Origin: Chara braunii | Lineage: Eukaryota; Streptophyta; Charophyceae; Charales; Characeae | DNA length: 20,192 nucleotides | Assembly: GCA_003427395.1 (NCBI GenBank) | Contig: BFEA01000091.1 | Coordinates: forward strand, 2,307,390-2,327,581 | Reading direction: 5' to 3' | Shown here: piece by piece, positions 7,603-17,033 of the stretch | How positions within the stretch are numbered: the stretch's first letter is position 1 | Layout: the number at the start of each line of letters is the position of its first letter | Position numbers and translations under genes: made by a program | The notes under the pieces: generated by a model | The model's database searches: none | The model's input: the letters and a program-made list of their open reading frames with translations, nothing else | Told to the model about the DNA's origin: nothing

Positions 7603-8540
7603 GGGCACCTGAACTTACAGAGTGCGCCCAACGTAGCCAGGCCCAAAGTCAGAATACCTAAACTTATAGAGCGTTCTGACTTGGCCAGGTATACACAAAC
7701 AGAGGGCATAACTACTTCTCTCTTCTTTGGGCGTATGACTAGACCACTCTAGCCGCCCTGAACTGTTTAAATTGTCAATTTATATATAAATATATATATA
7801 TATATATATGAACTTAATCTTTAAAGGGGACATAAGGCTGAGCCGCTCAACTTAGAACATTGCTCAGCCTGCCCGAGTTTACCTTCAGTTATATCTCTTA
7901 GTTATACTCCCTTCAGTTGTGATAAGCTATAGTCAGGCTACCTAAACTTATAGAGCGGCCTGACTAGCCTGTTCTTAATAGCATAGTAATACAATATAGC
8001 CATATTACATTCATTGGGTTCTAGCATGTGCGAGGCATTGAGTCAGACTACCTAAACTTATAGAGCGGTCTGATCCTCTGTCAGGTTCGTTTCTCTCTAA
8101 TCCCATCTGTGCGAGGCAGTGGGCCAGACTACCTAAACTTATAGAGCGGNCTGTCCCCTGCCAGAATTATTCCCTCAGAACAAAACAGGAGAANNGCTGA
8201 ACCACCTAAACTTATAGAGCGGTCCAGACCTCCTCNTTCAGAACCAAAGAAACAGAGAGGACCCCAAGTAAAACAAGGCAACCCAAGGTACCTAAACTTA
8301 TAGAGCGCCTTGGGTCCCTGAAAGTCACTCACAGTCAACCCTCACACGTTAGAGCAGCNAGGACACCTAAACTTATAGAGCGTCCTGACCCTCCATGCAA
8401 TTCACANCACCAGGTCTCCCCAAACTTATGGGGACATCCCGGCCTCCAGAGCTTCAGGCTACCTAANCTTATAGAGTGGTCTGAGGCTCCATGCAAGCCA
8501 AAAATAAACAAAGTGTTGGGCTTCCCCAAACTTAAGGGGA
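7603..8540. repeat. Array of about twelve conserved-loop hairpins with differing stems
   Basis: The loop ACCTAAACTTATAGAGC recurs, flanked by arms that differ between units but pair within a unit. Clear units and their arms are 7648-7680 GTCAGAA/TTCTGAC, 7930-7966 TAGTCAGGC/GCCTGACTA, 8042-8074 TCAGAC/GTCTGA, 8115-8162 (13 bp with one bulge and one mismatch), 8197-8227 CTGAACC/GGTCCAG with one mismatch, 8281-8315 ACCCAAGG/CCTTGGGT, 8359-8387 AGGAC/GTCCT, and 8449-8489 (12 bp with wobbles). Variants with a shorter loop (AAACTTAT or AAACTTAA between TCCCC and GGGGA) are at 8413-8438 and 8523-8540. Diverged members lie at 7603-7629 and 7835-7870 (9-bp arms AGGCTGAGC/GCTCAGCCT). Spacing is irregular. 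No protein frame explains it. Confidence 0.9.
7779..7809. repeat. TA microsatellite
   Basis: An almost pure TA run with one AAA interruption lies between two hairpin units. Confidence 0.9.
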
Positions 8541-8827
8541 CCTCNCATCCTCAACGACCCACTCAGTTCGCACGCACTACTGCCTTCCTCCCAACCTTTC
8601 CCCCAGATGCAACCCACTTCATTCACAGTCTGCTTTCAGACAATCAACAAACTAAAACTGAGATTTGCCCACACATTCTTTTATTTTAGTCTGACTTATG
8701 TCCTGAACGTCAAGCTCAAAACCAAGTACAGGATCCACACAATACTCTTAGTCAAACGTAGAGGGATGTACAGGTAGGGGTTATAGTTGGGTTTATAGAG
8801 GGAGTCAAGGGATTATCACTCAGTTTC

Positions 8828-8859
8828 CTGCCTCCAGGACTCCTCCTGAGTCCCGGCAG
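8828..8859. repeat. Two-step hairpin
   Basis: An inner stem of 6 bp (8837-8842 with 8848-8853) and an outer stem of 5 bp (8828-8832 with 8855-8859) are separated by a small internal loop. Confidence 0.6.
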
Positions 8860-10268
8860 AGCTCCCGCAATCGGTGGGGCGAACCTCCCACAGAGGCCTT
8901 GGCACGGATTACGNGTTACAAGCCCGCCTACCGCGTTCCTCTNAAAACCAGTGGACTAGACTCAGAGGAAGGAGGACAGAAAGAGAAGGTCTGGGACTCT
9001 CAGATCCAAGAATGGTGCNCTCAGACTCGCGTGAGAGGGCCTTCAAATCTTCGACGCCTGAGGGCCCCGCAATGGCGGCCAAACAACTCAGCAGCTTGGT
9101 CAAGACTGGGGTTAACCCGCCGAAGTCAAACTTCCTAACAGTCTCCCGAACTGCAGCAATGGCCCCATACACAGTCCAACCGTTCCCTTCTCACCACCCC
9201 TTTGCTCTCCTCGACGAGCCCGCAGTCTCACGACTCTAAACAGCCCTGTTCAAAACAGCGTAGCGACCCGGACCGAGTTCAACAATCGGTTGTGACAAGG
9301 GTAGAACCGATGCAGGTAGCAGAATATACGGTGGGCGGATTAACAACAGATGTTGCCCTCGCTAAGGTACACGGCGTTCAACAGCAGCACGTAGTAACCT
9401 CTACTTCTGCAAGCTCGACCTCTCCTCCAAACTGCGACGTGGTCGCAGGGTACTGTGCCACAGTTAACAGGCAGCCGGTAAACCCGTTCGCACCCTCAGC
9501 CGGCAGGGCCGACTATTCGCCAGTCGCCCGACTCATCTCTCAACTCCGCAGTTCAGTCCGCAACTTCCCCGCTCGTCAGGATGGATGTCACGGCGGCCCT
9601 CAGACAGGTCGCCTTCCCCCGTACTCCCCGTAGTTGTCCTACAACTCGATCGTTACTCGATCGTTACTCCCCTTCCTCCGGTCAGCCTTACGGACTTGGA
9701 CTAAACCCCCCCCAGTTTCGATTCCTCTCTCCTCCAACTGTTCGCTGTGCATGAATACCCCCGGCCGTCCGGCCAGGTTCACCTAGAATCAGCAGTAAGC
9801 AATGAGAGGGGAAAGAACTGCCAACCGGGTAAACAGTCGCACAGCTTCCCCGTCGAATCAGCAGACTTGCCAGATGTACAAAACGAGAGTGAATCTTTCG
9901 TTGGAAGATGGGTAGGTACACCCAGGGATCGAGCACAGAAAGCGCCGGTAAGCCTTCTTTCACCCTGCCTCCTGCTTCATCTGTACGAAGCCCGGTTTCA
10001 GATACGTATCCCCACCCCCTGTCTACCGCCTCCCCTGCGCACCACCTGGCACGTATCTCTTCCTTTTAACCCCTTCTTTTCCTTAATGCACCCGGCCAGC
10101 CTTTTGGCTGGGTTCACATGGCTTCTCGACCACGGAGGGGGGGGGGATGGCTGCGGACAACCATGACCACCACTTACGCCGACACGACGGGTAGCGACGA
10201 GTAGGGCGACGAGCAACATGCGATCGGGGCAGCACTTCGATCCTTCTCTGAGTGTATTAAATGAGAAT

Positions 10269-10339
10269 GCATCTACCGCTAGATGCGGCTAAATGCATCT
10301 ATGATGCAAGCCTCCTCTCCCCATGCAGCTCTGAGCTGC
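10269..10339. repeat. Three adjacent hairpins
   Basis: GCATCTA/TAGATGC with loop CCGC (10269-10286), TGCATC/GATGCA with loop TAT inside GGCT/AGCC (10287-10312), and GCAGCT/AGCTGC with loop CTG (10325-10339) lie almost end to end. Confidence 0.65.
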
Positions 10340-11460
10340 CGCACCGCTGAACCTATGCCCCCAACCCAACAACCAGCTGTACCACCGTGTTCGCGACATC
10401 TTAAAACCCCCATTCAACATCTCTCCCCGCCTGTCTTTGCCCTGAAACGGGCGTGCTACCTTCTTTCTGCCCCGCCATCTCCGCATGTTCCGACACCACT
10501 ACGCAGCCCATTTCTTTACTCGCTCTCATTCTACTGACTATCTCCCTATTCTGACTCCACGATCGGGTTCGCCCACTCCTAAAACGATAGGAACGCCCCT
10601 CTTCCTGACTAATTCCACCCTCGACTGACCATGCCACCCATTCCCCCTTTCTCTTTCTCCCGTTCACTCCGCCATAGCTTCACGCACTACCTTTCCTCCT
10701 AGCTTCTATAACACTAACTTCTAACTAAAACTAATCTCAGATCTAAACTCGCCCTATGCCACAACCCTCAAACAGCATCTTCCCCTGCCCGATTCCGTTG
10801 AGGAATGGGCGAAATACAACTTCTTGCTCCCGCCATAACCACCGCTCCCGTCGCATGCACCCAGCGCTACCCCTGTTCGGGTTCACTCGCGGTTCACATT
10901 TCTGCACTAACTCCTCCCACAGTCTCTCACTCGCCTTTCCGAGTCCATCACCGTGGTCGCCCCACCCAAGAGCCTACGGTTTGCCCTTTCCCCCGCTCGA
11001 TTTCACTGAGAAAAGAGCGGGGCNCACGTTTTCAACTCCTACCTACCATCANCATCNCTGGCTCAGCCTNCGAATGCACCTTGCCNNGAACTCNGCCCTG
11101 ATTCATCCACCCCTCACCTTTCGTTCCCCCGTNGGCCTCGCCTTGCTCTCGTGGCCNCCCNCGACGGCCCTCCTTAGTCCGTCANCCCCTGGAGCAGCCA
11201 CCNGTCCCGGTCCATCCCACCNTTGCTCTGTCGCGCTAGCACCCNCCCCGACTCTCCTACCCACTCACCCATCTACTNCCCCGCNACGCCGCCNGCTACC
11301 TCGCTGCCCGCTACTGATCGCTAGCCGGTCCGCCGGTCTCACCGTGCTCGTCGCCCGCGGCCACGTAGCGCTGCCCNACAAAGAAAACGNNACGCGCGAG
11401 CTCNCCGTANTTATACGGGCTGCCCCTCNNGCACGNCTATACTAATCTTCTCTGTATCGT

Positions 11461-11683
11461 TCCAGTACTAACGGATGTNCCGAAGGACTCAGTCGGGGCA
11501 ATGCCCCNTGGCGCTACCAAAGGCCGCCNGACCTTCTCCTCTNCCTCCCCCGCACGCACCTTTCCCTGGTTCCCATCCGGGTTCAGTCCCGGATTTTTTT
11601 CTTTANGGGCGACCCGCACCCCGNGGTTGCGCAAGCCTTCCCTCTACNGCTCCAATTCTAACGGATGTCCNGAAGGACTCAGG
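11461..11683. repeat. Direct repeat of about 33 bp, spaced 190 bp
   Basis: CTAACGGATGTCC, one base or N, then GAAGGACTCAG occurs at 11461-11493 and 11651-11683. Each copy is followed by a different short palindrome: CGGGGC/GCCCC after the first and GGCC/GGCC after the second. The motif itself can pair as GTCC/GGAC. Confidence 0.7.
11575..11600 (+). other. Perfect 7-bp hairpin followed by a T-run
   Basis: ATCCGGG and CCCGGAT flank the loop TTCAGT and are followed by T to base 11600. It looks like a bacterial-type terminator, but the context is eukaryotic and there is no gene ending here, so no terminator is claimed. Confidence 0.5.
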
Positions 11684-12858
11684 CCGNTGGGCCACCNTGC
11701 CTTCTCAGTACCCCGCGNCCCTGCGAAATGGCCCCGGGGTAAGCCAGAACGCNGGTCTGTACTTCAACAGTTCATAGGTGTGCCCCACNNGGCTAGGCTC
11801 TCGGACANCTGTTACACCCCNTACACCGCGTCCCAANGCAACGGGCGCGGTCAGGAAAGAGNGTGACGAAGTTATACAAAAAGAGAGGGGTAGCTCCGGC
11901 GCCGNCGCGAAACCAGTTTGTAATTGCACTTCAGGCAGTCCCATGAATACNGCCCACCCCATGTGGTCCCACCGCCGGCTTGTATGNACGTCGGGCCCCT
12001 CGGGCNGACTTTCCCCGGTAGGCNNGATAGAGGAACCTCGTCACCACCTCCACACGCGCTCCTACCGCAGTCTCGCGTNCCAAAACGGGACGNGATAACA
12101 ANGGAACCCAGAANAATAGGCANAAGGGAAATAAAATAAAAGTAATCGTNGGGGAACCGCNGGGCTGCTGGCACCTCGCCAACCCCNCGGATTGGATCCG
12201 CCGCCGCACCCATAAACAAAACNGAGGGGGATAGCCCCACAGGGCCCTCAACCCCTCAGGCTTTCCCTTNNCGCTACTCCGCTGCAGCCGCGCCGACNCC
12301 CGCTGGACTCGATCCCCGAACCACCATAGTAACAGTCCGTTGTCGTAACCTATAGGGCTATGCCCAAGCCTGATANNGNTGTCCACAGGGTACCATACAA
12401 GGCAGTGCGGCGCGGCGCTTTGGGCCCACAAACCGGCCGCGCGGCTCCCCAGTGCCCGTGCCGGCTTGCTTAGACCGTGCCATAATTGCCCCGCGCGCCA
12501 TCCTACGACACCCTGCTCACCGCACGAAATCGGGCCGTCGTCGGGGTCGTTCTTCGCACGCGCGCTTGACTCGGTCAAACGTAGCCACCGAAAGAAAGTA
12601 TCCCCTAGATCCTAGCTTAATCAAGAGTAACCAAAAACAAAAGTTTAACGATAAAAAATAAAAATAAACAGACAGGCGCCCGCGCCGGTTTCGTAATCAA
12701 CATCAGGGGATGAACCACGCGCGCCTTGAACCTGCGCGCCTACGCACTCTCTATTCTAGTCAACCATCCAGTCAGCGTAAATTACAGACACGGTCGCGCC
12801 TAGCGCGGTATACTTAAACTTTAAACCAAATTATTTTCTGTCGTTTGCAAAAACCAGG

Positions 12859-12928
12859 GCGGATACCCTTGTAAGGGTATTCGCACCGACAACTTACCGG
12901 ACCATATTAAGCGACGTCCCCGTCGCTT
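12859..12928. repeat. Two strong adjacent hairpins
   Basis: Bases 12859-12884 form a 12-pair stem with one G-T pair (central arms ATACCCTT/AAGGGTAT). Bases 12909-12928 form a perfect 8-bp stem AAGCGACG/CGTCGCTT with loop TCCC. Confidence 0.75.
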
Positions 12929-13173
12929 CGCCAAATCAGAAAGCTATAAATTCATCCACACTCAAAATGCTGACGAGAAACGAACCAATCCGATTAGCCG
13001 ACAAACACAGGGTAGAGGCCTCCATCAAACCACGCCTCCACAACCATATGCTGCCAGGTTTCTAAGTTGGGCTCCTCACCGCCCAGGCGTTAGGACACTG
13101 ACAACATAAGTTGCAAAGACCTTCCCAATCGTCCTCTCCCTGGTCGTAGAGAACCTTCGGCTTCTCGTTGGGT

Positions 13174-13201
13174 GTCCCTAGTCCTGGCCAAAACTAGGGA
13201 C
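13174..13201. repeat. Perfect 9-bp hairpin
   Basis: GTCCCTAGT and ACTAGGGAC enclose a 10-base loop. Confidence 0.75.
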
Positions 13202-14140
13202 GCGGGCCTTAACGGAGACCTTTGAAGGCATTCTCGCCTTCCTTCTCATAAAATCTCTCGCAATGAAATACACATACGTATATATGTATACTTAATATCT
13301 ACTCAGCTCTTTCTCCAGTCTAGGACATAAAGGCTAGGTCCCCATCTTGGCCCACCATAGCCCGACTGATTGGACCAGGACAACGGCACACCGCATTGTT
13401 ATTTTAACGGCAGTTCCTTTGTTGGTCGTGCAACGATAGGTATCCTTCTGATAAGCATTCAATCAGGATGACTTAAATGACTCATATCCCCCGCCATCCC
13501 ACCGGAGTAATTTCCCTGGGGCGTGCATAACCCCGTAAACTCTTACCCCGTTGGTAGACGTGGGTCTGCAGCCAGGTTGTGCTGACTTTGCAGTCATCCA
13601 ATAGGGGTTACGCCCTAGAGGTGCTAACCTTTACCGTTTAGCTTGGTATTCCTCAACATGCCTTGGGATTGGCACGAGTGTCTGAACAGTGGGTCGCAAA
13701 ACAGACCACAGGCCCACTACAGGACTACGCATGGGTCTGTCTCACCTTAAAATCGTTTACCAGTTCCCTACGGGACAACATAGGAAGTATGGCTCCTTTT
13801 CACAATCACGAACAGATTCACCGCCAGGTTCATACACAAGGTCGTGGCCTACTGACTTGATCAAAGACAGCAGCCCACACATCCCACGACATCTTAATGC
13901 ACTGACTTGCGACCTTCTCAGTTCCACCAATGATCCAGTCTGTAATTCTGGTTCCTCCCGTCAGGCTTTATCAACTCAAACACTGCTTACCATGCCCTTA
14001 GATTTGTTAACCACATATCGCACGAAGGAGGTTTCTCTTAGTAGGTCCCCCAACCATACCTCTCTTTCTAGGATGAGCTATCACACGACCCTTTTTAAAC
14101 ACCTTCCCTATTGAAGATGAGTCTTCCAATAAACAACACT

Positions 14141-14266
14141 ACCCCCTTCCTTAATCTGGAGGGGTCTCAACCACAAACCAACTCAACCTGAGAGGCCTAC
14201 TTGTGGGTCCTCTCTACCACTCAACCACAAACCAACTCAACTGAGGGGCCTGCTTATGGGCCCTTT
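14141..14266. repeat. Three-hairpin family, 54-bp unit
   Basis: The 20-mer CAACCACAAACCAACTCAAC occurs at 14168 and 14222 (period 54). After each copy comes a hairpin whose arms differ: GAGAGGCC with GG-CCTCTC (one bulge) at 14190-14214, and GAGGGGCC with GGCCCTTT (two G-T pairs) at 14243-14266. The loops are alike (TACTTGTG and TGCTTATG). A third hairpin, ACCCC/GGGGT with an inner TCC/GGA, precedes the first copy at 14141-14165. Confidence 0.8.
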
Positions 14267-15279
14267 TTGCAACTTAGTCATAAAACATCCGGCATGGTAA
14301 GCACTCGAGTCTCCAAGACTCGCAAAATCCCTTAGGATTCTCATACTTTTCACAATGATAGACTGCACTCCCTCCTTATACTCGGCCCTGCCCTGCATGT
14401 AGGCAGGCCGCACGAGTATACCGAAGAGTAGACAGTTCACACTCATTTATTCTCATGAAATCCACCCAATCCAATACACATGAGATGTATCTCGCACATC
14501 TCTCACACAAAGTCATCATACATCAGGATGACCCACACATGTGAGAGTGATTGTGATCGTCATATACAAAATATAGTCTCAGATATGGCCTCAACTCAAT
14601 ATATGCGCAGGGGTACAATACCCCAACTCAAACCTGAGCCAAACATCTCGAATTACATATGTGCACTCGGAGTTGAACAATCTCAACTCAAGTCGTCACT
14701 GGTATCACATAAGAACAACTGCGGTCTCCCTGACCAAGGCTATAGCTAAAACAGTTTGATCACGACGTAGCTATACTTCTCAATCCGAGGGACCCAAATA
14801 ATCCGGAACATATCCAGATATCCAAAGAAAAGTAAGGCTAGGAGTTGCCCATGCACCAGTCTTGCAACTTCCTCCCTAGGCTAGATGACCTATCTCCCCA
14901 CGATGAGGTTTCTTCCCAAACCTCTCCTACCTCTCACACCTATACGTCTGTCGAGGCCTAGGCACGACGTAGGCCTAATGGAACAGACCCCTCCTTCGTA
15001 ACGATACCGTCAGGGTCACTCCGTGCTCCGTCTACTTGAGACATTCCAATAACATGATGGGAGGCAGACCTAGTATACCCCATATATGCAGTTATTCTAT
15101 TGGGGTTCCTCCTGCCTACGACTCGAGCTACCTTACCGCACCATTATTACGAAAATCCTTCCCTCTGTGCGTTGTGCCTACCTACAACAGCTATACGATT
15201 GGGATTCCCCGCTTGCATTTGCAGTCTACTTAAATTTACAGGCCCTTCTCACACAAACCCTTCCCCTTCACAACTACAT

Positions 15280-15705
15280 TCATGAGGCAGTGCTCGACGC
15301 TCTATCTCGCCGCAAAGCCTCCTTCCGTGTTCCCCCAAGGATGGTTGGGTCGATACTCTCCCCGACCCTGTCGAAAACACCTCCCTCAATATTTGTCCTT
15401 ATCAGACCGCTTGCTTCATCGGCCCTTCTTTCTCGACAAAACTTCATTATGTGCCCTTCCTTGGCACAATGTCTGCAAATGTCTTCTCCCCAACCCACTT
15501 TCTTCCCTCTAGGGTCGCCTTTGCTGCCACCGTGTTCCCTTTTTTCGTGCCACTCATTCCTACAACCCTCTCCAGCTTTCCGCTTTTGGCCTCCTCCACC
15601 GGCCACCTGGCCTTGTGTCACTCGTGATATCGGCGGCTGTAATGGCCTCATACCCAAGGCTGGCTGGAACTGGACTGCAGGAGGTATAGGTGGCATCACC
15701 TCCAT
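15280..15705 (-). CDS. Gag C-terminal part with CCHC zinc knuckle (element 2)
   Basis: This 141-aa frame is in phase with the Gag-like ORF upstream and separated from it only by one TAA (15706-15708); it starts with ATG directly after that stop. Residues 77-90 are Cys-x2-Cys-x4-His-x4-Cys (CRHCAKEGHIMKFC, positions 15436-15477), the zinc knuckle of retroviral and retrotransposon nucleocapsid, which binds the element RNA. Before it lies a Gly/Lys/Arg-rich basic stretch (GGGGQKRKAGEG, HEKREHGG, DPRGKKVGWG), also typical of nucleocapsid. TGA ends the frame at 15280-15282. Whether the stop is a recent mutation, is read through, or lets ribosomes restart cannot be told from one copy. Confidence 0.85.
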   Translation of the reverse strand: MEVMPPIPPAVQFQPALGMRPLQPPISRVTQGQVAGGGGQKRKAGEGCRNEWHEKREHGGSKGDPRGKKVGWGEDICRHCAKEGHIMKFCRERRADEASGLIRTNIEGGVFDRVGESIDPTILGGTRKEALRRDRASSTAS

Positions 15706-16794
15706 TTATGGGCCCAACCAACTGCCTTGTACACAGGGCAGATATGGACCATATATGGGCCTTGGCCCTACTTGACCGCATGGCTCCCACTGCCCGTATA
15801 GCGAACGCTCAATCGGCGGGGGCCTCTCTTGTGCTGCTCTGCCTTCCACCTTTTGCGGGGCGGCCCCCATCTGTCGTGAGCACTGCCCCTTTTTAGCATC
15901 TCGACTTCCCTGGGCCCGATTCCTCGCCTTCCGCTGGGCTTTTGACAACTTGGGAGGCTCAGGTTTCCCTTTTTCCTCCATCACTCCCTTTTCTTTATCT
16001 CCTTGCGGGGTACGACCAGTCTTTCCCCAACGATCACACACCGCCTTTACCCAGTGCTCTGGCCACCATTCATTCCTTTGCCTCTCCTGACCCACAGTCG
16101 AGGACGCCTCTTTGTTAATGGGCCCTCCCTTTTGCTCAGGCGCAGTAACAGTCAGGGTCATACTAGCCTCCCGCTCCTCCCTTATTTCAATGAATCCCTC
16201 GCCTCCGTTCCTCCCCGGGGCGCCGGTTCGTCCCTCCGAGGTTCCCTCGTGGAGGAGTAACTCTTGGTGAACTCCCCTTTTCTCTGCTCTACCTCGCTCA
16301 ATCGGCCCACTCGATGCTCCCTCAGAGGCCTTCCTTTTGCCATGCTTGGCTTCTTCCAATCGCGTCAACCTTTCTTCCAACATCCCAACTTGCCTCTGTA
16401 TTCCACTCAACCCTCCTTGCGTTGACGCGGGCTCGGCTGGCTGCTCAAGGCCCTTACCAAGCCTACATTTCACCTCATCCTCTGGGAACCTCAACTTCAG
16501 AGAAGCTTCCAGCTCATCCCACGTTTGCGACTTCAGCATGAGGGTGTACACCTCCTCACTTAGTCCTTCACAAACGAACGACGGGAACATGTACCACATC
16601 GCCTTCTTGTCCCACATCTTCGTAAGGCCAAAAACTTGAAAGTCGCGCAGAAAGCTAGACAGATTCCTTCCTTGGAACAACAGGGCGCGGAGATCTGGGG
16701 GCATTGACGCCTGTAACACTTCGTGCAGCAACACCTTCAAGAGGCACAAATTCCTCCAGAGCAAGATCCTGGCGAAGTAGCTTTCTTCCGCCAT
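15706..16794 (-). CDS. Gag-like protein, N-terminal and middle part (element 2)
   Basis: ATG at 16794, TAA at 15708-15706, 362 aa. Residues of about 35-105 (ALLFQGRNLSSFLRDFQVFGLTKMWDKKA... then YTLMLKSQTWDELEASLKLRFPEDE) match the pattern of the plant retrotransposon Gag core: a helical region with a late Trp and the Leu-x-x-x-Phe end. Residues of about 125-152 (LSGIQRQVGMLEERLTRLEEAKHGKRK) form a short coiled coil with a basic end, likely for multimerisation. The rest is charged and low in complexity (Glu, Lys, Gly, Arg), with a Lys/Arg run near LSKAQRKARNRAQ. The zinc knuckle is in the continuing frame after the stop. Gag packages element RNA in cytoplasmic particles. It starts 239 bases after the preceding ORF on the same strand. 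The frame is intact over more than 1 kb in an otherwise decayed element. Confidence 0.75.
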   Translation of the reverse strand: MAEESYFARILLWRNLCLLKVLLHEVLQASMPPDLRALLFQGRNLSSFLRDFQVFGLTKMWDKKAMWYMFPSFVCEGLSEEVYTLMLKSQTWDELEASLKLRFPEDEVKCRLGKGLEQPAEPASTQGGLSGIQRQVGMLEERLTRLEEAKHGKRKASEGASSGPIERGRAEKRGVHQELLLHEGTSEGRTGAPGRNGGEGFIEIREEREASMTLTVTAPEQKGGPINKEASSTVGQERQRNEWWPEHWVKAVCDRWGKTGRTPQGDKEKGVMEEKGKPEPPKLSKAQRKARNRAQGSRDAKKGQCSRQMGAAPQKVEGRAAQERPPPIERSLYGQWEPCGQVGPRPIYGPYLPCVQGSWLGP

Positions 16795-17033
16795 GATGCT
16801 GACAGCAGCCTGATACGCATAGCGAACAATAGATCACCAAAGCGATTCAAGTAAGCTCAAGCAGACAAAGGCAAACTGCTAACACTTAAATCACGCCACC
16901 TACCCCTTTCCTCACGCAACCAGGCCTCATCCCCTAGTTACCCTGACGTTTACCTTCATAACTACGGTAATGGGCAGAGAGGCGACCACACCAAATCAAA
17001 AGGATCGCCTTTAGTAGAAAGGGAAGACTTTCC

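Larger units (their letters stand above)
8541..11019. other. Non-coding stretch with isolated hairpins
   Basis: No recognisable gene on either strand; the longer open frames are low-complexity Ser/Pro/Thr readings. The stretch becomes C-rich on the plus strand from about 10000. Structures seen: 8828-8859 (arms GGACTC/GAGTCC, enclosed by CTGCC/GGCAG), 9432-9448 (CTGCGAC/GTCGCAG, loop GTG), an 11-bp tandem pair ACTCGATCGTT at 9644-9665, and a triplet of hairpins at 10269-10339. Confidence 0.6.
11020..12380. other. N-dense block, probable collapsed repeat, no gene
   Basis: About 60 single Ns occur in 1.36 kb, far denser than elsewhere in the window. The open frames crossing it contain many unknown residues and show no family motif. 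The block contains the paired motif at 11461-11683 and the hairpin at 11575-11594. Confidence 0.6.
12381..15279. other. Non-coding stretch where pol of element 2 would be expected
   Basis: In the transcription direction of element 2 this directly follows gag, where protease and reverse transcriptase should begin. I find no DTG/DSG protease motif, no YxDD motif and no long minus-strand frame. An A-rich patch lies at 12620-12670. The stretch holds many short perfect hairpins, listed separately, and the three-unit family at 14141-14266. Further perfect 7-bp stems are at 14306-14322 (CGAGTCT/AGACTCG), 14670-14689 (GAGTTGA/TCAACTC), 14905-14924 (GAGGTTT/AAACCTC) and 14954-14976 (AGGCCTA/TAGGCCT), and a 6-bp stem is at 14610-14624 (GGGGTA/TACCCC). 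Confidence 0.65.

Noticed and set aside
8129-8529. Minus-strand frames with recurring LYKFRYLG-like peptide
   Set aside because: The peptide is the translation of the repeated hairpin loop and is not kept in one frame across the array.
7603-8540. Hairpin array as a CRISPR array
   Set aside because: Repeats are 17-base loops with variable arms, spacing is irregular from about 10 to more than 100 bases, and there are no cas genes.
9310-9633. Open frame of 107 aa on the plus strand, rich in Ser, Pro and Val
   Set aside because: No recognisable motif, low-complexity composition, crossed by a strong hairpin at 9432-9448, and on the strand opposite to element 2.
10756-11445. Open frame of about 229 aa on the plus strand
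   Set aside because: Pro/Ser-rich reading of C-rich DNA with many Ns; unknown residues may hide stops, and no domain is seen.
11575-11600. Hairpin plus T-run as a transcription terminator
   Set aside because: The setting is eukaryotic, no gene ends there, and perfect hairpins are common throughout this region.
11931-12578. Minus-strand frame of 215 aa at the expected place of pol
   Set aside because: It crosses the N-dense block and shows no reverse transcriptase, RNase H or integrase motif.
13689-14114. Plus-strand frame of 141 aa
   Set aside because: Ser/Thr/Leu-rich with no motif; likely a chance open frame.
15086-15775. Plus-strand frame of 229 aa opposite gag
   Set aside because: It is the antisense shadow of the zinc-knuckle part of gag.
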